Below, one piece after another: positions 17,156 through 26,675 of a DNA stretch of 64,000 bases (position 1 is the stretch's first letter; each line of letters begins with the position of its first letter). The position numbers were made by a program, and so were the translations under genes. This stretch comes from Arminella tubonensis (GTDB lineage: Bacteria > Pseudomonadota > Alphaproteobacteria > Rhizobiales > Rhizobiaceae): the NCBI RefSeq assembly GCF_003240585.1, contig NZ_PCDP01000040.1, forward strand, positions 62,001 to 126,000, in the 5' to 3' direction. The notes beneath the pieces were generated by a model. The model was not told the DNA's origin and searched no databases. It saw only the letters and a list, made by a program, of their open reading frames with translations.

Positions 17156-17312
17156 TGCCCCTCACCCTAGCCCTCTCCCCGCACACGGGGAGAGGGGACG
17201 ACAGCGCGTGAGGCCATTTGAGGCATGCGAGAGCTTGAATTTCAACGGCAGATGCGTCTATCGCCTTCTCCCCGCGCGCGGGGAGAAGGTGGCCGACAGG
17301 CCGGATGAGGGG
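17156..17312. repeat. RIME-like rhizobial palindromic repeat element
   Basis: Two GC-rich palindromes sit within 160 bp: CCCTCTCCCCG-CACA-CGGGGAGAGGG (17171-17196) and CCTTCTCCCCG...CGGGGAGAAGG (17264-17289), bounded by CCTCACCCTAG on the left and CCGGATGAGGGG on the right. This is the architecture of the Rhizobium intergenic mosaic elements (RIME). It occupies the space between tig and sthA and may stabilise or terminate the 3' ends of both convergent transcripts. Confidence 0.75.
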
Positions 17313-17368
17313 CATTTTCCGGTGCGCTGCGAGAACGCCGAGGGGCTTTTGTCTGCGAAAATATCGCC

Positions 17369-18775
17369 TCAAAGCTCCGACTTGATATCGCCCATTCGGT
17401 TCCCTGCATCGAGCCCGGCGATCTTGTAAGCCTCGGCAAGCGTCGGATAGTTGAAGGTGTTCTCGACGAAATATTCGACGGTGCCCTTGAGGTTGAGTAC
17501 GGCCTGGCCGATGTGGACGAGTTCGGTTGCACCTTCGCCGACGATGTGGACGCCAAGCAGGCGGCGCGTCTTCAGCGAGAAGATCATTTTCAAGAGGCCA
17601 GTGTCCAACCCCATGATATGCCCGCGCGAGGTCTCACGGAAACGGGCGATGCCACATTCATAGGGGATATGACGCTCCTTGACCTCTTCCTCGGTCAGCC
17701 CGCAGGTGGAGATTTCCGGGACGGCATAGATGCCATAAGGAAAGTATTTCTGTGGCTCCTTGGCGATGGCGCCGACGGCAACCCGGGCAGCGATGCGCCC
17801 CTGTTCCATCGAGGTGGACGCAAGGCTCGGAAAGCCGATGACGTCGCCGGCCGCAAAGATATGCGGAACTGTCGTGGCGAAGGTTTCCGGGTTGACGCTC
17901 AGGCGACCGCGGCTGTCGGCCTCGAGGCCTGCCGCTGGAAGGTTTAGCGTATCGGTCGCCCCCATGCGGCCCGCGGCAAACAGAACCATGTCGGTGACGA
18001 TCCTGCGGCCGCTGTCGAGCGTGATCTCGGCCTTGCCGTCCGGTAGCTTGACGACCTTCTCCGCCTTCTGGCCAAGCAGCAGCTTCATGTTGCGATCGCG
18101 CAGCTGGTAGGTGAAATCCTCGATGATTTCCCTGTCGATGAAATCGAGCATCGTCGACTTCGGATCGAGAAGCGTCACCTGCGTATCGAGGGCGCTGAAG
18201 ATCGTTGCATATTCGATGCCGATGACGCCTGCGCCGATCACGACCATCGAACGTGGCAATTGCTCCATATCCAGCAGCTCGTCGCTGTCGAGGATGACCT
18301 TGCCGTCGAAGGGCATGTAGTCAGGGCGAAATGGCTTGGTGCCGACCGCGAGCAGGATACTCGCCCCGGTTACGTGCAATACCTCCCCGTCCTCCTTGAG
18401 GACCTCGAGCGTCTGCGGATCGACGAAGCTGGCCTTGCCTCTGATGTGCTGCACATGGTTGCGGGCAAACTGGTGCTCCAGCACTTCGACCTCGTGGTCG
18501 AGCGTAATCAGCAGGCGGCGGCGCAGATCCTCGGCGCTGATTTCCTGCTTCACGCGGTAGGCGCGGCCGTAGAAGCCGCGCTCGCGCCAGCCGGAAAGAT
18601 TGAGCGCCGTCTCGCGCAGCGTCTTGGACGGAATAGTGCCGGTATGGACGGAAACGCCGCCGACACGCTTGCCCTGTTCGATGACGAGGACCTTCTTGCC
18701 GAGCTTCGCTGCTTGAATAGCCCCTCTTCGCCCGGCCGGGCCACTGCCGACAACGACAAGATCGAACTGGTACAT
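17369..18775 (-). CDS. sthA: Soluble pyridine nucleotide transhydrogenase
   Basis: Flavoprotein that equilibrates NADPH and NAD+, mainly re-oxidising NADPH. The 468-aa protein starts at the ATG at 18775, putting the FAD motif GSGPAG at residues 10-15. The NAD(P) motif GAGVIGIEYA and the C-terminal dimerisation domain with NYPTLAEAYK are present. The active-site segment reads VHTGTIPSKTLRE without the redox Cys pair of dihydrolipoamide dehydrogenases, which is what separates SthA from those relatives. The 3' end abuts the RIME-like repeat. Confidence 0.93.
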   Translation of the reverse strand: MYQFDLVVVGSGPAGRRGAIQAAKLGKKVLVIEQGKRVGGVSVHTGTIPSKTLRETALNLSGWRERGFYGRAYRVKQEISAEDLRRRLLITLDHEVEVLEHQFARNHVQHIRGKASFVDPQTLEVLKEDGEVLHVTGASILLAVGTKPFRPDYMPFDGKVILDSDELLDMEQLPRSMVVIGAGVIGIEYATIFSALDTQVTLLDPKSTMLDFIDREIIEDFTYQLRDRNMKLLLGQKAEKVVKLPDGKAEITLDSGRRIVTDMVLFAAGRMGATDTLNLPAAGLEADSRGRLSVNPETFATTVPHIFAAGDVIGFPSLASTSMEQGRIAARVAVGAIAKEPQKYFPYGIYAVPEISTCGLTEEEVKERHIPYECGIARFRETSRGHIMGLDTGLLKMIFSLKTRRLLGVHIVGEGATELVHIGQAVLNLKGTVEYFVENTFNYPTLAEAYKIAGLDAGNRMGDIKSEL

Positions 18776-18877
18776 CGAAAAGCCCCGCAGAATTGAGTTG
18801 GAATCAATGTCGCACCGCAACATATGTGCGCTCAACCGGTAGCTGGTCAATGTTACAGATTGTCTAACGCCAAACAA

Positions 18878-19474
18878 TCACGAATCGGAAAAGCCGAGCC
18901 ATGGCTCGAGCTTCTCGAACGTGCGGTCCATGGCATAGGCATGGCTGACAGACAGCGAGATATGACCGTAGAGGATCGATATCTGCTTTTCGGAAACGCT
19001 TTCGTCGACCTTGGCGATTGCCGCTAGATAGAGCGCGGATGCAAGGCCCGTGCGATCGGCGCCCGCCTGGCAATGGATCAACAGAGGCTTCGGCGCCTCG
19101 CGCATGATATCGACAAGTTCCGCCGCCTGGGCCTGGGTCAATTCACGGTCGGCGGACATCTTGAAGTCGATATGATTGATACCGAGCTCTTTTGCCTGGG
19201 CGACTTCCTTGTCATACCAGTCGTGGCCGCTATTGTCGCCGCGCAGGTTGATGATGGTTCTGATGCCGTACCGCTTTTTGAATTCTGCGATATCATTTGC
19301 GGAAGGCTGTGACGACCGATAGACCTCACCCGCGATAACAGGGTGGAAGTTCGTCGTCAGCACCATGTTGCTATAGAAAGCACCGACGAACAACGCGGCG
19401 GGCAGCACTGCAAAACGCAGAATTCCCTTGGCTACATGGAGAAGAGAGCGACTGCGCGACAATGCGATCTGCAT
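18878..19474 (-). CDS. Membrane-anchored dual-specificity/tyrosine phosphatase
   Basis: A 198-aa cysteine-dependent phosphatase. One N-terminal membrane helix (GILRFAVLPAALFVGAFY) is followed by a DSP domain with the P-loop HCQAGADRTG, catalytic Cys at about residue 135 and Arg at 140. EVYRSSQPSANDI near residue 50 is typical of bacterial DSP/beta-lactamase-like-fold phosphatases. The ATG at 19474 was chosen because TGGAG stands seven bases upstream; an ATG six codons earlier has none. Topology suggests that the catalytic domain is periplasmic (inference). Its physiological substrate is unknown. Confidence 0.85.
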   Translation of the reverse strand: MQIALSRSRSLLHVAKGILRFAVLPAALFVGAFYSNMVLTTNFHPVIAGEVYRSSQPSANDIAEFKKRYGIRTIINLRGDNSGHDWYDKEVAQAKELGINHIDFKMSADRELTQAQAAELVDIMREAPKPLLIHCQAGADRTGLASALYLAAIAKVDESVSEKQISILYGHISLSVSHAYAMDRTFEKLEPWLGFSDS

Positions 19475-19695
19475 GATATCTCCAGACGCCATGCTGAAAT
19501 GGGCAGGCGCGGTCGAATCTTTCGGCTCCCGTTGACCATCGACGAACCACGAGAATGTTGGCGGGCGAAAGCATGTTCGTTTTGCCAGATCATCCTGACA
19601 ACCGCCTGAAGACGGTCAGTGAAAACAATCGAATGGCTCGATCACTCTTGCCGATGATGAAGCGACAGCGGGTGGCATGCCGATGCATCGGCGGG

Positions 19696-20586
19696 TCACT
19701 CGGCGCAAACGTCTCGAACGCACCCGCGCAGCCAGCGATGCGCCGGATCCGCATCGAGCCGCGGGTGCCAGAGCAATGAAATTGTAAACTCGGGTATGGA
19801 GACGGGGAGGGGAAAACTGTGCATTCCGGCGCGCAAATTGCCGGTATGTCTCTCGGGCACGCTGGCGATCAGGTCGGAGGCCCGGGCTAGAGCCAGGGCG
19901 GCCGAAAAACCGCCAACGATCGTGACGATCTGCCGTTCGAGCCCGAGCGGCTCCAAGGCTTCGTCAATCGGCCCCTTGTCGAAGTCCCGCCGTGATACGC
20001 AGATGTGCCGGCCGGCCGAATAATGGGAGGGAGTGATCTCGCCTCGGCTCAGCGGATGCCCCATTCGCACGACGCCGATGAAGCGGTCTCGAAACAGTGC
20101 CTGCGCACGCACTTCCGGGCTAGTGCTTTTTCCCACAACGCCGGTTTCCAGGTCGACGGCCCCGTCGCGAAGGGGGCCGCTCTCCTTGTCCGGCTTCTGC
20201 ACGAAGCGCAGACGCACGCCGGGAGCCTCGTCACCGATGCGTGCAATGAGGGCCGGTCCGAAGTTCTCGACGAAGCCTTCCCTGGTCCTCACGGTGAAGG
20301 TTCGGACCAACTGTTTGAGGTTGAGTCTCTCAGTCGGGCGCAATACCGCTTTCCCGCCCTCAACGAGTTGGCTGACCTGCTCGCGGAGCTCGATCGCTCG
20401 CGATGTCGGAACGAGACCGCGCCCAGCCCTGACCAGCAGCGGATCGCCCGTGGTCTCACGCAATCGAGCCAGAGCCCGGCTCATCGCCGAAGGACTGAGC
20501 CGCAACCGCTGCGCCGCGCGGGCAACGCTGCCTTCCGCAAGCAGCACATCAAGGGTGACAAGCAAGTTGAGATCAGGTGTCGACAT
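19696..20586 (-). CDS. LysR-family transcriptional regulator
   Basis: A 296-aa regulator with an N-terminal winged HTH (LLAEGSVARAAQRLRLSPSAMSRALARLRETTGDPLLVR) of LysR type and a periplasmic-binding-like effector domain. It is transcribed away from an MFS transporter gene with about 140 bp between starts, the usual arrangement of a LysR regulator and its target. The effector is unknown. Confidence 0.92.
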   Translation of the reverse strand: MSTPDLNLLVTLDVLLAEGSVARAAQRLRLSPSAMSRALARLRETTGDPLLVRAGRGLVPTSRAIELREQVSQLVEGGKAVLRPTERLNLKQLVRTFTVRTREGFVENFGPALIARIGDEAPGVRLRFVQKPDKESGPLRDGAVDLETGVVGKSTSPEVRAQALFRDRFIGVVRMGHPLSRGEITPSHYSAGRHICVSRRDFDKGPIDEALEPLGLERQIVTIVGGFSAALALARASDLIASVPERHTGNLRAGMHSFPLPVSIPEFTISLLWHPRLDADPAHRWLRGCVRDVCAE

Positions 20587-20725
20587 CTCTCGACCGTAGC
20601 ACAGCTTGATCCGGATGTGGCGTCAAACGCACGAATATAGTGCAAACAGTGCGCGTTCCGCCATGCCAGGCAAAGGACTAGGTTTCCAGCAGCTCCGTTT
20701 CGGGAGTGGCCAGAAAGCGGAGTTC

Positions 20726-22186
20726 ATGTTGAAGTCGATCATTGCAGAACGAGATGAGGCGGCCTCTGGAGGTGCCGAACGGGCACCTTCTGTTCGATGG
20801 GCGCTTGCCAGTCTTTCGCTATCCATGTTGCTGTCCTCGCTCGGAACCAGCATCGCTAATGTTGGCTTGCCTACATTGGCGCAGGCGTTCAACGCCTCCT
20901 TTCAGGAAGTCCAGTGGGTTGTCCTCGCCTATCTCCTCGCCATCACCACGCTGATCGTCAGTGTCGGACGGCTCGGCGACATCATCGGTCGCCGACGGCT
21001 GCTGCTGGCCGGCATAGCCCTGTTCACTGTCGCCTCGGTCCTATGTGGCGTCGCGCCAGCGCTCTGGGTATTGATTGCGGCCCGTGCGGCGCAGGGTCTT
21101 GGAGCGGCCGTCATGATGGCTCTCACCATGGCATTTGTCGGTGAGACGGTTTCGAAGGCAAAGACCGGTAGCGCCATGGGGCTGCTCGGAACGATGTCCG
21201 CGATCGGCACTGCTCTCGGTCCATCGCTCGGCGGCGTTCTGATCTCGGGTCTCAGTTGGAGGGCAATCTTCCTCGTCAACATCCCGCTTGGTCTCCTGGC
21301 TTTCGCGCTCGCCTATCGCTATCTGCCCCGTGATATCAGACCCCCGAAGGCCCATACGGTCGGGTTTGACGCCGTAGGCACGCTGCTGCTTGCCCTGACG
21401 CTTGCAGCCTATGCGCTCGCCATGACGATCGGACGCGGCAGTTTCGGCCTGCTCAATGTGGGCCTGCTACTGGCTGCTGGCTTTGGAGCCGTCCTCTTCG
21501 TGTTCGCGGAGGCGAGGGCCGCATCACCTTTGATCCGATTGGCCCTGTTCCGCGATCCTGCGCTAAGTGCGAGCCTCACAATCAGCACACTCGTCGCAAC
21601 GGTTATGATGGCGACGTTGGTGGTAGGCCCGTTCTATCTCTCTCGTGGGCTCAAGCTCGATCCGGCTCATGTTGGAATGGTTATGTCGATCGGCCCGATT
21701 ATCTCCGCGCTGAGCGGCGTCGTGGCTGGTCGTATCGTTGACCGTCTGGGCACCTCGCTCATGGTCACCGTTGCTCTCGTCGAAATGGCGGCTGGTTCAA
21801 TTGCCCTATCAGTTCTTCCGTCGATGTTCGGAATTGCGGGCTACATAGTCGCCATCACCGTGTTGACCCCAGGCTATCAACTGTTCCAGGCAGCCAACAA
21901 TACCGCTGTCATGATAGATATCCGCCCGGACCAGCGGGGCGTCATTTCCGGATTGCTCAATCTGTCGCGCAATCTCGGCCTCGTCACCGGCGCCTCTGTT
22001 ATGGGTGCCGTGTTCGCGCTCGCATCGGGCACGGTCGATATCGCAACGGCACGCGCAGAGGACGTTGCATCGGGCATTCGGGCCACGTTCGCTGCTGCAG
22101 CGATTCTCATCGTCGTCGCGCTCGCCATCGCGGTTGTAGGCAGTGCTTTGGCAACGCGCCGCTCGCTCCCCGGGGACGCGTCCTGA
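20726..22186 (+). CDS. MFS transporter, DHA2-like drug:H+ antiporter
   Basis: A 486-aa multi-pass transporter with hallmark DHA2 motifs: motif A as GRLGDIIGRRRLL after helix 2 and motif C-like GLLGTMSAIGTALGPSLGG in helix 5. About 12-14 helices are visible. The ATG at 20726 is preceded by AGCGGAG; the frame extends upstream into the divergent promoter without similarity. Probable multidrug or toxic-compound exporter controlled by the adjacent LysR regulator (inference from divergence). Confidence 0.88.
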   Translation: MLKSIIAERDEAASGGAERAPSVRWALASLSLSMLLSSLGTSIANVGLPTLAQAFNASFQEVQWVVLAYLLAITTLIVSVGRLGDIIGRRRLLLAGIALFTVASVLCGVAPALWVLIAARAAQGLGAAVMMALTMAFVGETVSKAKTGSAMGLLGTMSAIGTALGPSLGGVLISGLSWRAIFLVNIPLGLLAFALAYRYLPRDIRPPKAHTVGFDAVGTLLLALTLAAYALAMTIGRGSFGLLNVGLLLAAGFGAVLFVFAEARAASPLIRLALFRDPALSASLTISTLVATVMMATLVVGPFYLSRGLKLDPAHVGMVMSIGPIISALSGVVAGRIVDRLGTSLMVTVALVEMAAGSIALSVLPSMFGIAGYIVAITVLTPGYQLFQAANNTAVMIDIRPDQRGVISGLLNLSRNLGLVTGASVMGAVFALASGTVDIATARAEDVASGIRATFAAAAILIVVALAIAVVGSALATRRSLPGDAS

Positions 22187-22224
22187 CTTATGGCGAAAAA
22201 CCGATGCATGTTGAAATCAGGCAG

Positions 22225-23073
22225 TCAAATAAGCCGCAAGCCCTTGAGGCTTGCATGGCCATCCTTGCCGATGATGATGTGATCGTGGACGGTGATCCCC
22301 AGCGGCTTGGCTGTGTCCACGATCATTTTGGTCATATCGATGTCTGCCCGCGACGGCGTCGGGTCACCTGAGGGGTGATTGTGGACCAGGATAATGGCCG
22401 TTGCTGAAAGCTCCAGCGCCCGCTTCACCACCTCGCGGGGATAGACCGGCGTGTGATCGACGGTACCGCGGCCCTGGATCTCGTCAGCGATCAACGCGTT
22501 TCGCTTGTCCAGAAACAGAATTCGGAACTGCTCCCTCTGCTCGTAGGCCATCGCCATGTGGCAATAGTCGATCACCGAGGACCAGGATGCGAGCACCTGC
22601 TTGCCCTTGAGTTCGCTCTTCAGCATGCGTTGAGCGACTGTTGCGACCAGCTTCAAATCGAGCGCGACCGCTTCGCCGACGCCCTTCACCTCCTGTAGCA
22701 GGGCAATCGGCGCTCCGATCACGCCACCGAGCGTTCCAAAACGGTCGATAAGCGCTTTGGCTATTGGTTTGGTATCGCGGCGCGGGATGAGCCGGAAAAG
22801 CAGCAGCTCGAGCAACTCATAGTCTGCAAGTGCGCTCTCGCCGCTTTCGCGGAAGCGGTTTCGAAGCCGCTCGCGGTGTCCATGATAATGGCTCTCAGCT
22901 TCATGCTGGACGCCCAATAGCTTCGGTGGCCTCTTCAGAGCGGAGGCATTGGCGGGTTGTTCAGCAAAGAACATTCGCTCATCCGCGAACGGCGCCTGCT
23001 GCTCGCCCGCAGCTCCCTCGAAATTGTCAACGCTCATCTCACCTTGTCCGGGCGGACCGGGGAGCTTGGCCAT
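22225..23073 (-). CDS. radC: RadC/UPF0758 JAMM-domain protein
   Basis: A 282-aa protein with a helix-hairpin-helix segment (EVKGVGEAVALDL, about residues 128-140) and a C-terminal JAMM metalloprotease-like motif VHNHPSGDPTPSRAD (His231, His233, Asp244). The original link to DNA repair in E. coli was later questioned, so function is uncertain. It starts 3 bp after the map stop codon, forming the last gene of the phaC-sfsA-map-radC run. Confidence 0.92.
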   Translation of the reverse strand: MAKLPGPPGQGEMSVDNFEGAAGEQQAPFADERMFFAEQPANASALKRPPKLLGVQHEAESHYHGHRERLRNRFRESGESALADYELLELLLFRLIPRRDTKPIAKALIDRFGTLGGVIGAPIALLQEVKGVGEAVALDLKLVATVAQRMLKSELKGKQVLASWSSVIDYCHMAMAYEQREQFRILFLDKRNALIADEIQGRGTVDHTPVYPREVVKRALELSATAIILVHNHPSGDPTPSRADIDMTKMIVDTAKPLGITVHDHIIIGKDGHASLKGLRLI

Positions 23074-23076
23074 GGT

Positions 23077-23913
23077 TCACCCTTGAGAAGGACGTAGGCC
23101 CGGCCGATCAAAGCCTCCAGGCGAAAGCGTGAATATTTCGCAGCCCGTCGAGGTGATGCCGACGGTATGTTCGTATTGAGCTGAAAGAGAGCGGTCGCGC
23201 GTCACGGCGGTCCAGCCGTCTCCAAGGACCTTCACGTGCGGACGGCCAAGGTTGATCATCGGCTCGATCGTGAAGATCATCCCTTCGCGCATTTCCGGCC
23301 CCTCGTTGGCACGGCCGTAGTGCAGTATATTGGGGCTGTCATGGAACAGGCTGCCGACGCCGTGGCCGCAGAAGTCGCGAACGACGGAGCAACGCTCGGC
23401 CTCGGCAAATGTCTGGATCGCTTCGCCGATGGCACCGGTCCTGGCACCCGGACGGACCGCGGCAACGCCGCGCATCAGCGATTCGTGCGTCACCTCGAGC
23501 AACCGTTCGGCAGAGCGCTTGATGGTTCCGACCGGATACATTCTGCTAGAATCGCCATGCCAGCCGTCGAGTACATAGGTCACGTCGATGTTGACGATAT
23601 CGCCTTCTCGCAGTGGCTTCTCATTCGGTATGCCGTGGCAGACGACATGGTTGATCGACGTGCAGGAAGATTTCGTATAGCCGCGATAGTTCAGCGTCGC
23701 CGGATAGGCGCCCTGATCCATGCCGAATTCAAAGACAAAACGATCGATGACATCGGTAGGCACGCCGGGCTCGACGAGCGCGGCCAGCTCGTCAAGGCAA
23801 CGTGCCGTCAACTGGCAGGCCCTGCGCATTCCCTCGAACGCGTCGTTCCCGTAGAGGCGGATGGCGCCTGTGTTTTTCGCAGGCGCCGTCGACGCTTCGA
23901 TGTAGTTCACCAT
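23077..23913 (-). CDS. map: Methionine aminopeptidase, type I
   Basis: Removes the initiator methionine from nascent proteins. The 278-aa protein shows all five metal ligands: Asp in NIDVTY and in GDSSRM, His in CGHGVG, Glu in FTIEPM and Glu in YEHTVGI. It lies between sfsA and radC with 3-bp gaps on both sides, so it is part of one transcript. The sfsA-map-radC neighbourhood is conserved in rhizobia. Confidence 0.95.
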   Translation of the reverse strand: MVNYIEASTAPAKNTGAIRLYGNDAFEGMRRACQLTARCLDELAALVEPGVPTDVIDRFVFEFGMDQGAYPATLNYRGYTKSSCTSINHVVCHGIPNEKPLREGDIVNIDVTYVLDGWHGDSSRMYPVGTIKRSAERLLEVTHESLMRGVAAVRPGARTGAIGEAIQTFAEAERCSVVRDFCGHGVGSLFHDSPNILHYGRANEGPEMREGMIFTIEPMINLGRPHVKVLGDGWTAVTRDRSLSAQYEHTVGITSTGCEIFTLSPGGFDRPGLRPSQG

Positions 23914-23916
23914 TGA

Positions 23917-24666
23917 TCAGCCTTCAGCAGAAATCGCTATACTTGTACATAATGCAGCTATGCCGGGTTCGTCTATCGGGATCAATCCCGCCGGCGTTAT
24001 TTCGCCCGGCGACACCAGGCATTTGATTGCGTAGGCCTCGACGCCGCGTTTTCGTGCACGCTCATAGGCGGTGGCGTAGAAGCCGTCGAGATCGCCGCAA
24101 ATCCGAAAACGCTCGCAGTCATTCCGCTGGATGACGTAAAGCATGATCGCCCTGAAGCCCGCGTCGACCATGTCGCCCAGTTCTTCGAGGTGTTTCGCGC
24201 CCCGCGCCGTCACGGTGTCGGGGAATTCGGCCAGGGATCGTTCGCGCATGAAATGCACGTTCTTCACCTCGACATAGGTGGTGGTCCGCAGCGGATCGGT
24301 CAATAGCAGGTCGATGCGCGAATTTCGCCCGTATTTTTGCTCGCGCTGAACAGTCGTGTAGTCCGCAAGATCCGAGACCTGGCCCGCCGCAATCGCTTCC
24401 GCGGCAATCCGGTTCGGCATTCCCGTATTGACGCCGACGATGGTTCCGTCGGCCTCGATCATCTCAAACATGTGGCGGTATTTGCGGGTGGGGCTGTCGT
24501 GCTCGGACAACCAGATACGCGACCCTGGCGTCGTCAAGCCCTGCATCGACCCGGTATTGGGGCAGGACCCCGTGATCAATTCGCCGTTCTCCAGTTCGGC
24601 GTCGAACAGAAAGCGCTTGTACCGGGAAATCAGCCGGGCAGGGACCAGGGGTGTTTCAAAACGCAT
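23917..24666 (-). CDS. sfsA: SfsA family DNA-binding/sugar fermentation stimulation protein
   Basis: A 249-aa SfsA homologue. The N-terminal OB-like segment RLISRYKRFLFDAELENG and the nuclease-like core with VNTGMPNR, RIDLLL and YVEVKNV are family hallmarks. SfsA was named for maltose gene stimulation in E. coli; the D...EVK arrangement resembles the PD-(D/E)XK nuclease fold, but no activity is established here. The gene begins 12 bp after phaC. Confidence 0.93.
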   Translation of the reverse strand: MRFETPLVPARLISRYKRFLFDAELENGELITGSCPNTGSMQGLTTPGSRIWLSEHDSPTRKYRHMFEMIEADGTIVGVNTGMPNRIAAEAIAAGQVSDLADYTTVQREQKYGRNSRIDLLLTDPLRTTTYVEVKNVHFMRERSLAEFPDTVTARGAKHLEELGDMVDAGFRAIMLYVIQRNDCERFRICGDLDGFYATAYERARKRGVEAYAIKCLVSPGEITPAGLIPIDEPGIAALCTSIAISAEG

Positions 24667-24678
24667 GGATGTCTCGGG

Positions 24679-26520
24679 TCACGCCTGTTCCATGACGAAT
24701 GAGCCGGGCGCCTCTTCGATCGCATTCATCGCGCCGCCGCCGGGAATACGGGCAGGGACGCGGCTATTGTCCTTGTTTTCTATCCAGGCATGCCAATGCG
24801 GCCACCAGGAGCCAGCGGTCTCTTTTGCTTCTGCCAGCCAGGCGTCAAAATCGCCCTTTGCCGCGCCGCCGGTCCAGAACTGATATTTATGCCGGTCGGG
24901 AGGATTGACGACGCCGGCGATATGTCCCGATCCGGTGACAACGAAATCCACGGAGCCGCCGAAGAACTGGCTTCCCAGGAAAACCGACCTGGCGGGCGCA
25001 ATATGGTCCTCCCGTGTCGCAAGATTGTAGATCGGAATCTTGACGTCCTTCAACGACAGGGTCTTGCCGTCGAGCACCATTTTCCCCTGGCTCAGCGTGT
25101 TGTCCAAATAGCAGTTGCGCAGGTAGAAGGAGTGGTTTGCCGCCGCCATGCGCGTGCTATCAGCGTTCCAGTAGAGCAGGTCGAAAGGCATCGGCTCCTG
25201 GCCCTTCAGGTAGTTGTTGACGAAGTAGGGCCAGATCAGCTCGGAGGCGCGCAACATATTGAACGCCGTCGCCATCTTCGAACCGTCGAGATAGCCGACG
25301 GCCTTCATCTGATTTTCCAAAGCCTCGATCTGTTCTTCGTCGACGAAGACCTTGAGGTCGCCTGCATAGGTGAAATCGACTTGCGTCGTCAGCAGCGTCG
25401 CCGTGCGAATCCGCTGGTTTTTCTCCTTGGCGTGAAGTGCCAGCGTCGCAGCGAGCAACGTTCCCCCGACGCAATATCCGATCGCATTGACGTCGGTCTC
25501 GCCGGTCGACTTCTCGATCGTATCCAGCGCGAAGTCGATGCCCTCGCGGGCATAAGCGACCCAGTCCTTGCCTGCATGGCGGCTATCTGGATTGACCCAG
25601 GAAATGACGAAGACGGTATGCCCCTGGTCGACGCACCACTTGATGAACGATTTCTGCGGATTGAGGTCGAGAATATAGAATTTGTTGATCCAGGGCGGGC
25701 ATATCATAAGCGGCCTCCTGAGGACCGTATCCGTCGTCGCCTCATACTGGATGATCTGGCAGACATCGCTTTGAGCGATGACCTTGCCCGAGGTCAGCGC
25801 CATGTTCTTGCCGATGGCAAACTTGCTCATGTCGGTGTGTCGAAGCTTCAGAGCTCCGCCACCGGCTTTGATATCTTCGGCCAGCATTTTCATGCCGCGC
25901 ACGAGGTTCTCGCCGCTTGATGCGACCGTCTCGCGATAAAGCTGCGGGTTGGTAGCGACGAAATTCGCTGGCGACAGAGCCGCAGTGATCTGCTTGACAT
26001 AAAATGCCGCCTTGTGGCGCGTATGTGCATCGAGCCCATCCGCGTCGATGACAAGCTTTTCAGCCCAATCTGCAGTCAGAAGGTAGGTCTGTCGCAAGAA
26101 ATCGAAAAAGGGATTCTTCTGCCAATCGTCGTCGGCGAAGCGCTTGTCCTTGACGGGAGGCTCGGATTGAGGCGGCTCTTCGCCGCCCAAACGTTGCATC
26201 GAACGGGTCCAAAGGCCGAAATAGCCCGCCATCAGCTGCGTCTGTGCCTCGAATGCCCGCTGCGGATCGGAAATCCAGTATTCGGTGACCTTGGAGAGAG
26301 TCTTGACCATATCCGCCATCGGATCGACGGTCTCGATGCGCTCGCCGCGTTCTCGAGGCGCCAGCCAAGCCGAAGCTGCCTGCCCGAGGCTTTCGAGCGC
26401 ACGTGCAAAGTTCACCGCCATCGCCTCGGGATCCCTGACGATATAGGCCTCTACCGATTTCGGATCGAAGCCGGGATAGGCGCCTTTGCCTTCGCTGCCA
26501 TCCTGCTTGCTGTCGGTCAC
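24679..26520 (-). CDS. phaC: Class I poly(3-hydroxyalkanoate) synthase
   Basis: Polymerises (R)-3-hydroxyacyl-CoA into PHA storage granules. The 613-aa protein has the lipase-like box GYCVGG with nucleophile Cys350, the catalytic Asp in TREDHIAP and the His in GSGHIAGVVNPP. Length and single-gene context fit class I (no PhaE or PhaR partner adjacent). phaA, phaB and granule-associated genes are not in this window. It heads the phaC-sfsA-map-radC run and is divergent from a small lipoprotein gene. Confidence 0.96.
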   Translation of the reverse strand: MTDSKQDGSEGKGAYPGFDPKSVEAYIVRDPEAMAVNFARALESLGQAASAWLAPRERGERIETVDPMADMVKTLSKVTEYWISDPQRAFEAQTQLMAGYFGLWTRSMQRLGGEEPPQSEPPVKDKRFADDDWQKNPFFDFLRQTYLLTADWAEKLVIDADGLDAHTRHKAAFYVKQITAALSPANFVATNPQLYRETVASSGENLVRGMKMLAEDIKAGGGALKLRHTDMSKFAIGKNMALTSGKVIAQSDVCQIIQYEATTDTVLRRPLMICPPWINKFYILDLNPQKSFIKWCVDQGHTVFVISWVNPDSRHAGKDWVAYAREGIDFALDTIEKSTGETDVNAIGYCVGGTLLAATLALHAKEKNQRIRTATLLTTQVDFTYAGDLKVFVDEEQIEALENQMKAVGYLDGSKMATAFNMLRASELIWPYFVNNYLKGQEPMPFDLLYWNADSTRMAAANHSFYLRNCYLDNTLSQGKMVLDGKTLSLKDVKIPIYNLATREDHIAPARSVFLGSQFFGGSVDFVVTGSGHIAGVVNPPDRHKYQFWTGGAAKGDFDAWLAEAKETAGSWWPHWHAWIENKDNSRVPARIPGGGAMNAIEEAPGSFVMEQA

Positions 26521-26675
26521 GCATCATCCTCCCGGCGGCAGCACTGTTTTCTTTTCCATTTGTACATCTTGGCGGAAAAGGAATACAAGTTCCAATGACA
26601 GGCAAGCGTCCTCTTGCTTTGCTGCTGCGACAAATTTAACAGTCATGTGTGCGACGCAGACAGGGCAGGACAACA

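Noticed and set aside
17156..17312. Possible insertion sequence remnant
   Set aside because: No transposase frame or target duplication; the palindromic layout fits a RIME-type element.
24790..25920. 376-codon open frame opposite phaC
   Set aside because: Antisense shadow of a well-identified PHA synthase.
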